This document shows, piece by piece, positions 9,901 to 17,173 of a stretch of 64,000 nt of DNA (position 1 is the stretch's first letter; every line of letters starts with the position of its first letter). Source of the stretch: Methanoregula sp. PtaB.Bin085 (lineage in GTDB: Archaea > Halobacteriota > Methanomicrobia > Methanomicrobiales > Methanospirillaceae); contig NZ_MVQB01000043.1 in the NCBI RefSeq assembly GCF_002067035.1, positions 62,001 through 126,000 on the forward strand. Reading direction: 5' to 3'. The position numbers were made by a program, and so were the translations under genes. The notes beneath the pieces were generated by a model, which was given only the letters and a program-made list of their open reading frames with translations, was not told the origin of the DNA and did not search any database.

Positions 9901-10134
9901 TTGGCATCAAAAACAGAAGGTTTCGTGGGCTCGGACCTCGAATCCCTCTGCCGGGAGGCCGGCATGCTCGCCCTCCGCGAGGGCGCAACCATCGTTGCCC
10001 GCAAACACTTCGATGCGGCAAAGGCGAAGGTCCACCCCACGATGAACGAGCGCCTCCGCGAGTACTACGGCAAGATCCAGCAGCACTTCAAGGGCGGGCT
10101 TCCTGAGAAGGTGCAGCCGCCGGAGTACCAGTAA
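6916..10134 (+). CDS. CDC48/VAT-type AAA+ ATPase with expanded second lid
   Basis: Double-ring AAA+ unfoldase homologous to VCP/VAT. In order: the N domain, AAA module 1 (Walker A GPPGTGKT about residues 226-233; Walker B IIFIDELD), and AAA module 2 (Walker A about 501-508; Walker B IIFFDELD). The C-terminus ends HFKGGLPEKVQPPEYQ. About 1072 residues is far longer than the usual 730-810. The excess lies between the sensor/arginine-finger region of module 2 (GRFDRLVYVGEPSLEDR) and the final lid (TEGFVGSDLESLCREA). That segment, about 8803-9920, is AT-rich, rich in K, E, I and N codons, and built of about five degenerate repeats. The reading frame is intact throughout. An ATG at 6901 is the alternative start. 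Confidence 0.92.
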   Translation: MPEVQLRVDSAYPGDQGGGKARLDPETMLALKISPGDLVAIEGKKRTVAKVWRALVEDWNQRKIRIDNFTRQNAGVSIGDNVKVVKIADEVEAKRVILAPPEDLPRKIPIANNPHVVNSLIDFPVVKNDTIPIMLGLPFIQPQIVGFKVMEIEPEEAVIITKNTAIEFSDKPAAGFEGIKRFSYEDIGGLKDELQRLRETIELPLRHPELFQKLGIEPPKGVLLYGPPGTGKTLIAKAVASESGAHFIHIAGPEVISKYYGESEQKLRDIFDEARENAPSIIFIDELDSIAPRREDVTGEVERRVVAQLLTMMDGLEERGQVVVIGATNRVDAIDAALRRPGRFDREIEIGVPAEPDRIEIMKIHTRGMPLADDVNLDTLAQQTHGFVGADLAALAREAAIRALRRYLPELSEHLDSEEIPQEVLDTLKVYASDFRSAQRDVSPSAMREVMLEVSHVKWQNVGGLEAAKIEVKEAIETPLKDRQKIEDMGIEPPKGVLLYGPPGTGKTLIAKAVASESGANFIPVRGPQLLSKWVGESERAVRDIFKKARQVAPSIIFFDELDALAPERGKGGDSHVLDNVLNQILTEMDGLVELKDVVIMGATNRPEMVDPALLRAGRFDRLVYVGEPSLEDRVSILAVHSKFIPIEGTGIEEILELTKPLTEDNLEKIIDVVRVDQPVTAETIVSAFREIRKRKVEELFSMKKLVLEGLDFDTLVNITMKIDDSNIDKVFSNIRKEQTVNQEDLEQKLKKVQKLSKKDTPSLDPDLRKRLVLSKTENKTIPEEALNYLIETTEIFNQTSILEIMDVLSKWQAIKSEDIEIITNSFTQKDRVARNDENRRILITQLLEQQKLTLDKSSVDDLLTIFRHFTDSDIKRILLHLWVNQAEREVRRRKIAQLSDSKKLRLEGLSNLDLADLTIANKINDHELEEFIELLWKEQPIREGEIIDHIRSLKLDPDQIELIRRSLRRRRIFEIFEMRKIQFQDPQKMDLLRDLASKTEGFVGSDLESLCREAGMLALREGATIVARKHFDAAKAKVHPTMNERLREYYGKIQQHFKGGLPEKVQPPEYQ
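8803..9920 (+). repeat. AT-rich repeat-expanded segment within CDC48
   Basis: About 370 codons with sharply higher A/T use than the flanking coding sequence. The translation falls into about five related units of 55-75 residues. Each has an L..LT..LT..D(I/L)..I helix, a WxxQPI/EQTV-like turn, an acidic E-I helix, and an R-R-x-I...KL-L segment. Approximate units are 8857-9048, 9049-9267, 9268-9486, 9487-9645 and 9646-9876. The true C-terminal lid follows the same pattern, suggesting the units are diverged copies of a lid-like helical module. This is read by eye, without an alignment program. Confidence 0.7.
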
Positions 10135-10162
10135 ATTTTTTTTACATTTTTTCTTTCAGCCG
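10135..10162 (+). terminator. T-rich terminator after CDC48
   Basis: Two long T tracts directly follow the stop codon, the usual form of intrinsic termination in archaea. Confidence 0.6.
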
Positions 10163-10639
10163 GATATTCCGGATTTTTTTGCGTCACGCCTTTTCTCTTC
10201 ATCTTCGGCAAGTATCCGGCATACCGGGCGCATCCGCTTACCACCGGATTGGCCGGTACGGTAGCAGCAGAAGATCTCGCAGCACTCGGGTTCATCGCGG
10301 CATCACCTGGGATCTCACGTCGACTACCCCCCGGGGAATGGAAAGTAGTCTGGTAACATACCCTCCTGATTGTAAAAGTGATGGAGGCGGGTAAAAAAGG
10401 CGACCTCTTAAATATTGCCCCTTTTGGCAATCGGAGCCTTTTAATGGCGATTTGGATCTGGTTAAAATTTTCAGAATTTTTAGGTGTCCCGAAAATGTGC
10501 CGAATTCGCAGAAAAGTGTTGCGAATTCACTTTTTCCGGGCCTGTTACGGGCCCGGTTCCGGTTTTTCACGCCGGATGTAAAATGTGCTCTAATAGACCC
10601 TATTGGACAGCGAAAGTGCCTCCCGGCTGGACCAGAGTA
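10163..10639. other. Non-coding spacer downstream of CDC48
   Basis: No convincing gene. Short open frames here lack ribosome sites and family resemblance. A small ATTGCC/GGCAAT hairpin lies near 10413-10431, followed by T-rich sequence. A repeat element begins just downstream. Confidence 0.35.
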
Positions 10640-10840
10640 AGGGAAAAATGAAAGGAAGGGGGTTTCAGGTCACCGTCGATCAGCCCCCCGGCGCGGGGGG
10701 CGGGGGCGCATTGCGATGGTGGTTGATTACCATTCCCTCGTGAGTTACGAAAACCTTCTGAGTGACTCTCGCAAAGTGGGGGGTGCCTACGCGGCGGGGG
10801 CGAAGCCCCCGAGAGCGTCAACGACAACCAATGATTTCTA
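10640..10840 (-). repeat. Two-hairpin dispersed element, inverted copy
   Basis: Read on the minus strand this has the A then B layout of the elements at 11198-11396 and 52976-53145. Shared words include CCTTCTGAGTG, GCGGCGGGGGC, GCATTGCGATGG and a terminal CCAATGATT. GC-rich inverted repeats predict stable hairpins. Confidence 0.6.
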
Positions 10841-10997
10841 CACAGTATTTTTTTTAAGAGAGAATTTTTCGTGCCCGGTTTTTTCATTCACGATCCGGTT
10901 CAGAAAGAAAATTTCCACCGCGATATCCCGGAAATTTTTCATACAACCCGGCCGCTCCAGCGATACAGGGATATGGAAAGAAGAAAAACGCTATTGT

Positions 10998-11135
10998 ATG
11001 CCAACCAGCAAGAAACAACTCGTCAAGCTGAACCAGGCAAAGAAGGCCAAGGCAGAAGAACTCTCGAAGCAGGCAGCCGCGGGCAGCGAAAGCGCGAAGA
11101 AGAAACTCAAGAAGCTCGAGAAAAAGATCAAGTGA
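10998..11135 (+). CDS. Lys/Ala-rich 45-residue microprotein
   Basis: Begins MPTSKKQLVKLNQ and ends KLKKLEKKIK. It is strongly basic and probably a single long helix; its function is unknown. The open frame extends upstream to 10716, but that part runs through a repeat element and reads like non-coding sequence, so the ATG at 10998 is preferred. A purine-rich stretch precedes it and a T tract follows at about 11169-11180. A nucleic-acid-binding or ribosome-associated role is possible but unproven. Confidence 0.45.
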   Translation: MPTSKKQLVKLNQAKKAKAEELSKQAAAGSESAKKKLKKLEKKIK

Positions 11136-11166
11136 GCCGCGAAAGCTGCTCGCTATCTACAAGATT

Positions 11167-11182
11167 ATCTTTTTTTTTACAT
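11167..11182 (+). terminator. T tract after microprotein
   Basis: A run of ten or so T residues about 35 bases beyond the stop of the 45-residue gene. Confidence 0.5.
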
Positions 11183-11197
11183 TTCCTTCGCTGTGGA

Positions 11198-11396
11198 AAT
11201 CCAATGATTATTCTGACGCTCTTGGGGGCGTCGCCAAGCGGCTCCGCCCCCGCCGCTGTGGCATCCCCGGTTACGATAATGCCGTATTACCTGTTTAAAA
11301 AATTTTAAGATTTCCTGTACAGGTAATGCAGAGGCATCCTAAGCGCCCCCGCCCCCTCCGGGGGCAGGGTTTGCGCAAGGGAGGTTATCACTTCTC
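11198..11396 (+). repeat. Two-hairpin dispersed element, copy at 11.3 kb
   Basis: Part A (about 11198-11290) contains GGGGGCG...CGCCCCC arms and is almost identical over more than 50 bases to 39187-39239. Part B (about 11318-11396) contains CATCCTAAGCGCCCCCG and a CCCCCTCCGGGGG hairpin, and matches 57308-57390. Confidence 0.75.
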
Positions 11397-11413
11397 CCGA
11401 CGATTCCTCCACC

Positions 11414-12220
11414 TCACCCGCCGAGCAGCATCGATCCGCCGATCAGCACCATCAGCACGGCAAACAGGATCTGCAGGTTCCGGGCCGAACAGGAATGGGC
11501 GAACCGCACCCCGATGCGGGCGGCCGGGATCGTGGTCACGGCAAGGAGGGTGAAGGCCAGCAGGTTCACGTACCCGAACGAGTACGGCGGCAGCCCGGCC
11601 ACTCCCCAGCCGGTGATGATGTATGCAGTAACCGCCCCGCATGACGAGAAGATCAGGCAGGCAGACGATGTCCCGACCGCCCGGTGGATCGGGTAGCGGA
11701 ACAACAGCACGAGAACCGGCACGAGCAGTGCTCCGCCGCCAAGGCCGGTGAGGCCGGAGAGGACGCCGATGCAGAACCCGGTGATGACGAACTGCCCTGC
11801 CGATCCCCGCATGTCGCATTCCGCACATTCCCGGATATGCCAGAACATGCGGACGGCGATGACGAGGATGAAGATGGCAAAGAACACCCGCAGCAGGTGG
11901 CCCGGCACATGGGATGCCGCGATCCCGCCGGCAAGCCCGCCGAAGATCGCGGCAATGCCCATCGGCAGGGCCGCGTGCCATTCCACCGCACCGCGTGTGT
12001 GGTGGGCCAGCGCCCCGCTGACCATGGTCGGGAGGATCACCGCAAGCGACGTGCCGAACGCGATGCGGATCGCGAGCGTGGAATCGATCCCGCCAAGGGT
12101 ATACAGCCAGAACTGGACCGGCGTCATCAGGGATCCGCCGCCCACGCCGAAAGCGCCGGACTCCAGACCGGCAACGATCCCGGTGATGAATAAAATGACA
12201 GACTGCAGGATCGTATCCAT
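11414..12220 (-). CDS. TSUP-family membrane exporter (TauE/SafE-like)
   Basis: A polytopic membrane protein of about 268 residues and about eight hydrophobic segments. The duplicated half-motifs GVGGGSLMTPV near the N-terminus and GLGGGALLVPV in the second half are diagnostic of the TSUP family. The family moves sulfur-containing or organic anions such as sulfite, sulfoacetate or taurine-derived products; the substrate here is not predictable. The ATG at 12220 is preferred over a GTG at 12229. It is divergent from the hydrolase gene. Confidence 0.88.
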   Translation of the reverse strand: MDTILQSVILFITGIVAGLESGAFGVGGGSLMTPVQFWLYTLGGIDSTLAIRIAFGTSLAVILPTMVSGALAHHTRGAVEWHAALPMGIAAIFGGLAGGIAASHVPGHLLRVFFAIFILVIAVRMFWHIRECAECDMRGSAGQFVITGFCIGVLSGLTGLGGGALLVPVLVLLFRYPIHRAVGTSSACLIFSSCGAVTAYIITGWGVAGLPPYSFGYVNLLAFTLLAVTTIPAARIGVRFAHSCSARNLQILFAVLMVLIGGSMLLGG

Positions 12221-12290
12221 GACGTGCACCGGAAAATATGCTGGTGAAGTATTATGTGCCTGACATCAATAGTCTAACGGGGAAACAAAG

Positions 12291-12857
12291 ATGGAAAAAA
12301 CTGCACTCCTGATCATCGATATGCAGAACGATTTCGTGCTCGAGGGACGACCGCTGAAGGTTGCGGGAGCCCGTTTAGTGATCCCGAAGATCCAGGCGGT
12401 ACTCGGGGAGTTCCGCAAGCGGTCCCTGCCGGTCTTCCATGTCCTCCGGGTGCACCGGGCGGACGGCTCCGATGTCGAGATCACCCGGCAGGACCTGTTC
12501 CGGAAATCCCCATTTGCCGTTGAAGGGACGCCGGGTGCAGCTGTCATCGGTGAGCTGGAGCCGCGGAGCGGCGAGTACATTCTCACCAAGACCCGGATGA
12601 GCGCCTTCATCGGCACGGAACTCGATCTCATGCTCCGCACCCTCGGCGTGACACGGCTGTTCGTCTGCGGGATCCAGACCCCGAACTGCATCCGGACAAC
12701 GGTCTTCGACGGGATCGCGTACAACTACCCGGTTGTGCTCGTCGACGATGCGACCGGAGCGTCCTCGGAGGAGGTCCACCGTGCGAATGTCCGGGACATG
12801 CAGAATATCGGGGTGCGGATCGCGAAGGCAGCAGATGTTCCCGGGCTGCTTGACTGA
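12291..12857 (+). CDS. Isochorismatase-family cysteine hydrolase
   Basis: 188 residues of the nicotinamidase/isochorismatase fold. The catalytic triad is visible: Asp10 in LLIIDMQND, Lys100 in ILTKTRMSAF and Cys133 in GIQTPNCIRTT. A cis-peptide-like GIQT precedes the cysteine. Family members hydrolyse amides or vinyl ethers (nicotinamide, ureidoacrylate, isochorismate); the substrate cannot be assigned from sequence. It starts about 70 bases from the divergent TSUP gene. Confidence 0.88.
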   Translation: MEKTALLIIDMQNDFVLEGRPLKVAGARLVIPKIQAVLGEFRKRSLPVFHVLRVHRADGSDVEITRQDLFRKSPFAVEGTPGAAVIGELEPRSGEYILTKTRMSAFIGTELDLMLRTLGVTRLFVCGIQTPNCIRTTVFDGIAYNYPVVLVDDATGASSEEVHRANVRDMQNIGVRIAKAADVPGLLD

Positions 12858-13177
12858 ATATGAAAAATTGGCTCTGTAGAAAACCTCCCAAGATGCAGCA
12901 ATAGATTGGGATGGGACCGCGGACGCACGGGGTCTGTCGACCCTCGCCCCGCGGGGCATCAGCTTATCCGGGTATCTAAAAAATGATAGAATACGGGGGT
13001 CAGGGGGGCTTGTCCCCTTGGGCTGCCTCCTCCTCTGGGGGAGAGAGGGGGTCACCCTCGCAATTCCCCACTGAGTGCGTTGCAGGAAGGGATTTCTCCA
13101 GAGCAAAAAATTAAATTCGCTCTGTGAAAACGGGCATTATTGATCAATCCGGAACAATGGCAATCACCTGGATGTTG
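12858..13177. other. Intergenic spacer with GC-rich stem sequences
   Basis: No gene supported. The stretch around 12985-13090 contains GGGGGTCAGGGGGGCTTGTCCCC-type stems reminiscent of the dispersed hairpin elements but too diverged to place confidently in either family. Confidence 0.35.
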
Positions 13178-13338
13178 GATACGTATGATGGCTCCCTGCC
13201 TCAGGGCCCCTCGCGGGGCACGGCGGGGCAAGAGCTGGGTTTCGAAAAAACAGCAATTCAAAGCCTCCGCGGGGAGCCCTTCGGGACGGCGGCCGTTTAT
13301 CACAATCCGGGGGTATGGCGGCATCAGCCCCCATCATT
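13178..13338 (+). repeat. Dispersed element of second family, copy 1
   Basis: Shares an ordered series of blocks with the reverse complement of 30552-30718: GATGGCYCCC, GCCTCAGGGCC, CACGGC(G/T)GG, AAAGCC(T/G)CCGCGGG, then GGCATCAG(G)CCCCCATCATT at the end. Only two copies are seen in the window. It lies in a spacer without genes. Confidence 0.65.
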
Positions 13339-13506
13339 GATCGTATAACACGATTTTCACGGGAGATCCGGTGTGGAAAAATAAAAACCCCCTCTTGCGC
13401 CACCCGCCAGTGGAAGAACGCTGAAGCATTCTTTTCCCGTCTCGTCTCTGATGAGAACCTGACTATTCCAGGAGCGTTGCTCCACTGATTTCAACAGATG
13501 AAAAAA

Positions 13507-13812
13507 TTACTTTTTCAAAAAATATTTCCGGATCAGCCAGATACCGCCAACAATAAGGATGATATCGAAGGCTGCGGTGAACACGGGCACGAGTTCGTCG
13601 GCAATCCAGGTATTGATCAGCTGCATGACAGTGAAGAACAACTGGAACCCGGCTATCACAATGACGAAACCCAGAACCATGATTACCAGCCCGGACCAGT
13701 CGTCGCCTTTCTTTGTCTCCGGAAGCGGCTTCGATTGTGTCCCGGGCCCGGCAGTCGGCGGGATGTACACCGGGTACTCCTTCGTATCCTGTGAACCGGC
13801 GTCCTGGGTCAC
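13507..13812 (-). CDS. Small two-helix membrane protein
   Basis: 101 residues. A polar, Pro/Thr-rich N-terminal tail (about 38 residues) is followed by two hydrophobic segments (LVIMVLGFVIVIAG and the FDIILIVGGIWLI region) and a basic end, YFLKK. No family recognised. Its ATG overlaps the stop of the upstream lipoprotein gene by four bases (ATGA), so the two are likely co-translated and may work together at the membrane. Confidence 0.75.
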   Translation of the reverse strand: MTQDAGSQDTKEYPVYIPPTAGPGTQSKPLPETKKGDDWSGLVIMVLGFVIVIAGFQLFFTVMQLINTWIADELVPVFTAAFDIILIVGGIWLIRKYFLKK

Positions 13813-14765
13813 TGCTTCCGCCTCCTGATGCAGACAAGCACTGCAAGTGCGACAAGGACGACAAGAACCAGCGGCGCACCGAAGCCGGGGGATCTCGTGG
13901 TCGGTATCGCGTTCGGGCCTGCCCGGTATCCCTCCTCGCTGACAAACTTCGAGGTCTCGATCTTCTTGGTAACGAGCTGGGTATCGTCCTTCATGATCGT
14001 CCCGGGCCGGAGCCGGACCACGCCTTCGCCGCGCTTGACAATGGTATCGTTCTTCCAGACAATGATCTCGACAAGGTAATTGTACTGGTCGGGCACCGAG
14101 AGCGAGACGCTCGATACCCGGGTGGCATCAGGAAGGATGCTGTCGATATGGGCCCGTTGCTTGTCGGCAAGCAGCCGCGCATCCTCCTCCTTTGCCTTCA
14201 CCTCGACATCGAACGCCCCGCTCGGGACCCGGTTATCGTTGGTGAAATAGATGTCCGCCTGGATGGTTGCCCGGTCTCCCGCCACTTTCTTCACGAGGAA
14301 ATCCGTGTCGGTGATGGACAGGCCGATCTCCTGCACGTCCGGGACGAGCCGCTCGAGACTGTACACGGTCTTCTCCCCCTGCCCCTTGCGCTGGCCGTTC
14401 TCGAAGACCGTACTCACGAGACGGTAGGAACCGGTCCGCGGCAGGGTGATGATCTGGGTAACGGACCCGGTCCCGCCAACACCCAGGAAACCGGCATCGC
14501 TGGTCTGTTCGGCAACGACAAGGCCGCTTGCCGTGTCATATGCCCGGAGCTGGACACGGGAGATCCCGGTGGAGACCCCGCGGATGTTCTGTAATTCGGT
14601 TGTGACGTTCAGGATGACCTCTGCCCCGGTCACCTTGTCAGCGCCGACCGTGATATCAGTAACGGCGACGAAACTTTCCTTGAGGCAGCCGGCACTGATA
14701 GCCAGCGCCGCAAGGCAGACGAGGAGCAGGACGGGCAGTACTGAGGTGAGATTATGATTCGCCAT
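13809..14765 (-). CDS. Secreted protein with lipobox and PGF-CTERM sorting signal
   Basis: 318 residues. The N-terminal signal ends in a lipobox-like ISAGC (Cys27). The middle is beta-rich, with repeated IxVxxDxV-type strands as in methanogen surface proteins. The C-terminus has SPGFGAPL followed by a hydrophobic helix and IRRRKQ, the PGF-CTERM pattern recognised by archaeosortase A. The protein is therefore probably exported, processed and lipid-anchored. The minus-strand start is preceded by GGAG and a TATA-like AAAATAAAA near 14783-14793. Confidence 0.8.
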   Translation of the reverse strand: MANHNLTSVLPVLLLVCLAALAISAGCLKESFVAVTDITVGADKVTGAEVILNVTTELQNIRGVSTGISRVQLRAYDTASGLVVAEQTSDAGFLGVGGTGSVTQIITLPRTGSYRLVSTVFENGQRKGQGEKTVYSLERLVPDVQEIGLSITDTDFLVKKVAGDRATIQADIYFTNDNRVPSGAFDVEVKAKEEDARLLADKQRAHIDSILPDATRVSSVSLSVPDQYNYLVEIIVWKNDTIVKRGEGVVRLRPGTIMKDDTQLVTKKIETSKFVSEEGYRAGPNAIPTTRSPGFGAPLVLVVLVALAVLVCIRRRKQ

Positions 14766-14958
14766 GTATATCTCCGGACACGTTTTATTTTGATGTATTA
14801 ATGCGTAACGATTTTATATCATGGCCGGCCCGGAGGTGTGCCGCTTTTAAAAGGGTATTGTACAGGATCCTGCCTCGAAACGTGCCCGAGGGAACGGCGG
14901 AAAAAACGGGTTGGCGACGGCTCTCCGGACAGGGCCGGGACCTTGGTGCAACTTCCCG

Positions 14959-15348
14959 TTATTCGCAGTACGGGTCGTTGGCCCATTCCTCGATGACCCG
15001 CTTGGGCTGCCGGCCGCCACGGTGGTGGTGCCTGCTGTGGGAGGAACGGCGTTCGTGCCCGGCCTCTTCCTCGTCTTCATTGTCCTCGTCCCTGCCGGGT
15101 GCGGGAGCCGGTTGCTGCTGTGCTGCCGGCCGTACGGGCTGTTGCGTGTCGCGCCGGTGGTGGTCCCGCCGTCCGCTGTGGTGGCGGGAGCGATCCCTCC
15201 GGTCATTCCTCCGCTGCCCGGATCGCTGGCCCTGCGGGGTCCGGTGCTCCTGCCCGGCCTGCTGCGGCTGCTGTGATGATTGCGGAGGCTGCGCCGCCGG
15301 CGACGGCTGCTCCCCGGTACTCTGTGGCTGCGGATTTTCTTCTGCCAT
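14959..15348 (-). CDS. Low-complexity Gln/Pro- and Arg/His-rich protein
   Basis: 129 residues from the ATG at 15348. A Gln/Pro/Ser-rich N-terminal third is followed by an Arg/His-rich stretch, a short acidic run (DEDNEDEEEAG) and a basic tail ending WANDPYCE. The composition resembles disordered RNA-binding tails such as those of RNase E-type proteins, but no domain is recognised. The open frame continues upstream to 16515 antisense to the acyl-CoA ligase; that part is a shadow. A TATA-like TTTTTTATGG about 38 bases before the ATG supports a real gene. Confidence 0.5.
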   Translation of the reverse strand: MAEENPQPQSTGEQPSPAAQPPQSSQQPQQAGQEHRTPQGQRSGQRRNDRRDRSRHHSGRRDHHRRDTQQPVRPAAQQQPAPAPGRDEDNEDEEEAGHERRSSHSRHHHRGGRQPKRVIEEWANDPYCE

Positions 15349-15489
15349 GGTTGTCAGACTGATTAATCGGGGCAGGAACCATAAAAAACATTCCGTCCTT
15401 CCCCTTCTTTCCGGCCGGCGGAAAGGATCCGGGCGGAGAACGGGCGCCTGCCCGGGAGCCGGGACGGAGCGGGCGGTTGATCCCTGATA

Positions 15490-15546
15490 ATGAACACCTA
15501 TATACATCAGCGCCCAAATTTGTAACAACCAGTGTACCGGTGTCCC
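15490..15546 (+). promoter_or_regulatory. Promoter of acyl-CoA ligase gene
   Basis: A TATA-like CCTATATAC at about 15497-15505 lies about 45 bases before the ATG at 15547, leaving a short leader. Confidence 0.45.
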
Positions 15547-17100
15547 ATGTCCAATGTTACAACCCTTCTCGATGCAAAAAGTGTTCCGGAAGCAAAGGCC
15601 GCTCTCGTCTGCCCCGGGCGGAACGAGACCTATTCCTATAAGCGGCTTCGCGAAGAGATGAACCGGGTGGGCCTCGGTCTCCTGTCGCTTGGCGTGAAGA
15701 AGGGGGACCGGGTCTGCATCTACCTTGACAGTTCCCCTGAGTACCTCATCAGCTACTTCGCCATCTGGCGGATCGGGGCAGTTGCCGTCCCGACCAACAT
15801 CGTGTACCGCGGCAAGGAACTGCTCCATGTCATCAACGATGCCGGTGCCTGCACGGTCATCACGGACGAGCAGGGTGCCGGCATCATCGCGGGTATCCGC
15901 ACGGAGGCCCCGACGGTCTCCCATGTCATCTGCACGGGAAACGCCGTCAACGGGACCGTTGCCTGGGACTCGTTCCCCCCGGCGCCGGAGATCACGCGGG
16001 CGGCGAACTGTTCGCCCGAAGACCTCTGCCATATCCAGTACACGGCCGGCACCACCGGCAGGCCCAAGGGGGCGATGCTCACCCACGGCAACTGGATGAC
16101 CGCTCTTGACACCGAACGGGACGCCCTCCGCCTCAGGCCGACGGATGTTTACCTCGGCATCTATCCCATGGGTCACGTCGGGCTCTCGTGGGGGCTTGCC
16201 GTCATCCGTGCCGGGGGCACGTACGTGATGATGGAGCGGTTCGACCTTGACCGGTATCTCGCGCTGGCAAAACAGTACCGGGTCACTGTCCTTGCCGGGA
16301 TGCCGCCGGTCATCCATTCGCTCGTCCATGCACCGCCCGGCACGGAAGATCATCTCGCAGCCGCGAGGGTGATCATCTCGGGCGGCGGCCAGCTCCTGCC
16401 GGCGGTCTGGGAGGCGTTCGACCGGCGCTACCGCATCCCGGTTGCGAACTCGTACGGTCTCTCGGAAACGATCGTGATCGGTTCCGGGACCACCACGCTC
16501 CCCGAGTACCCGCACCTGACGAAGGGATACCAGAGCGTCGGGGTGGCAGTCGGGTATACCGAGATCCGCATCGTTGACTCAGCCGATCCGGATCAGGAAC
16601 TCCCGTACGGCGAGTGCGGCGAGATCGCACTCCGCGGGCCGGCGGTGGCAAAAGGGTACTGGAACCTTCCCGATGCGACCCGCGAGGTCTTCCGGCCGGA
16701 CGGCTGGTTCCTGACCGGCGACATCGGGTTCCTCGATGCCGACGGCATCCTCTGCATCACGGACCGGAAGAAGGACATGATCATCATGTCAGGCTGGAAG
16801 ATCTACCCGACCGAGGTCGAGAACGTGATCGTCCGGCACCCGGCGGTTGCGGACGTTGCCGTCTTCGGCGTGCCGGACGAACGCAGGGGCGAAGTCCCGG
16901 TTGCGGCCATTGTCTTCAAACCCGGCATGGCTCTTGATGAGAAAGAACTCGAGGCGTACTGCCGGGATCACATGGCGGGCTACAAGATACCCCGGCAGCT
17001 CATGGTGATGGATGCACTGCCCCGTGTTCATGGCTGGAAACTCCTCCGCCGGGATCTGAGGGAGCAGTTCAGCAGCCGGCAGCGGGGGGCCGCCCGCTGA
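15547..17100 (+). CDS. AMP-forming acyl-CoA ligase
   Basis: A 517-residue ANL-superfamily adenylating enzyme that activates a carboxylic acid with ATP and couples it to CoA. The P-loop YTAGTTGRPKGA is at about residues 165-176. The A5-type segment NSYGLSET, the A7 motif GWFLTGDIG and the hinge DRKKDMIIMSGWKIYP are all present. The last catalytic lysine region reads HGWKLLRR rather than the usual SGKILRR. Fatty or aromatic acids are plausible substrates but cannot be separated by eye. A GTG at 15532 is an alternative start. Confidence 0.88.
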   Translation: MSNVTTLLDAKSVPEAKAALVCPGRNETYSYKRLREEMNRVGLGLLSLGVKKGDRVCIYLDSSPEYLISYFAIWRIGAVAVPTNIVYRGKELLHVINDAGACTVITDEQGAGIIAGIRTEAPTVSHVICTGNAVNGTVAWDSFPPAPEITRAANCSPEDLCHIQYTAGTTGRPKGAMLTHGNWMTALDTERDALRLRPTDVYLGIYPMGHVGLSWGLAVIRAGGTYVMMERFDLDRYLALAKQYRVTVLAGMPPVIHSLVHAPPGTEDHLAAARVIISGGGQLLPAVWEAFDRRYRIPVANSYGLSETIVIGSGTTTLPEYPHLTKGYQSVGVAVGYTEIRIVDSADPDQELPYGECGEIALRGPAVAKGYWNLPDATREVFRPDGWFLTGDIGFLDADGILCITDRKKDMIIMSGWKIYPTEVENVIVRHPAVADVAVFGVPDERRGEVPVAAIVFKPGMALDEKELEAYCRDHMAGYKIPRQLMVMDALPRVHGWKLLRRDLREQFSSRQRGAAR

Positions 17101-17173
17101 TATTCTGCGAAAAATCCGCGGAATGCCCGAAACCATTTAATGGCTCAAAAGAAAGTATCATTCAGAGTGTATC

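Noticed and set aside
14959-16515. Long minus-strand open frame opposite the acyl-CoA ligase
   Set aside because: Only its last 129 codons are supported. The rest is antisense to a clear ANL enzyme and has shadow-like Arg/Asp-rich composition.
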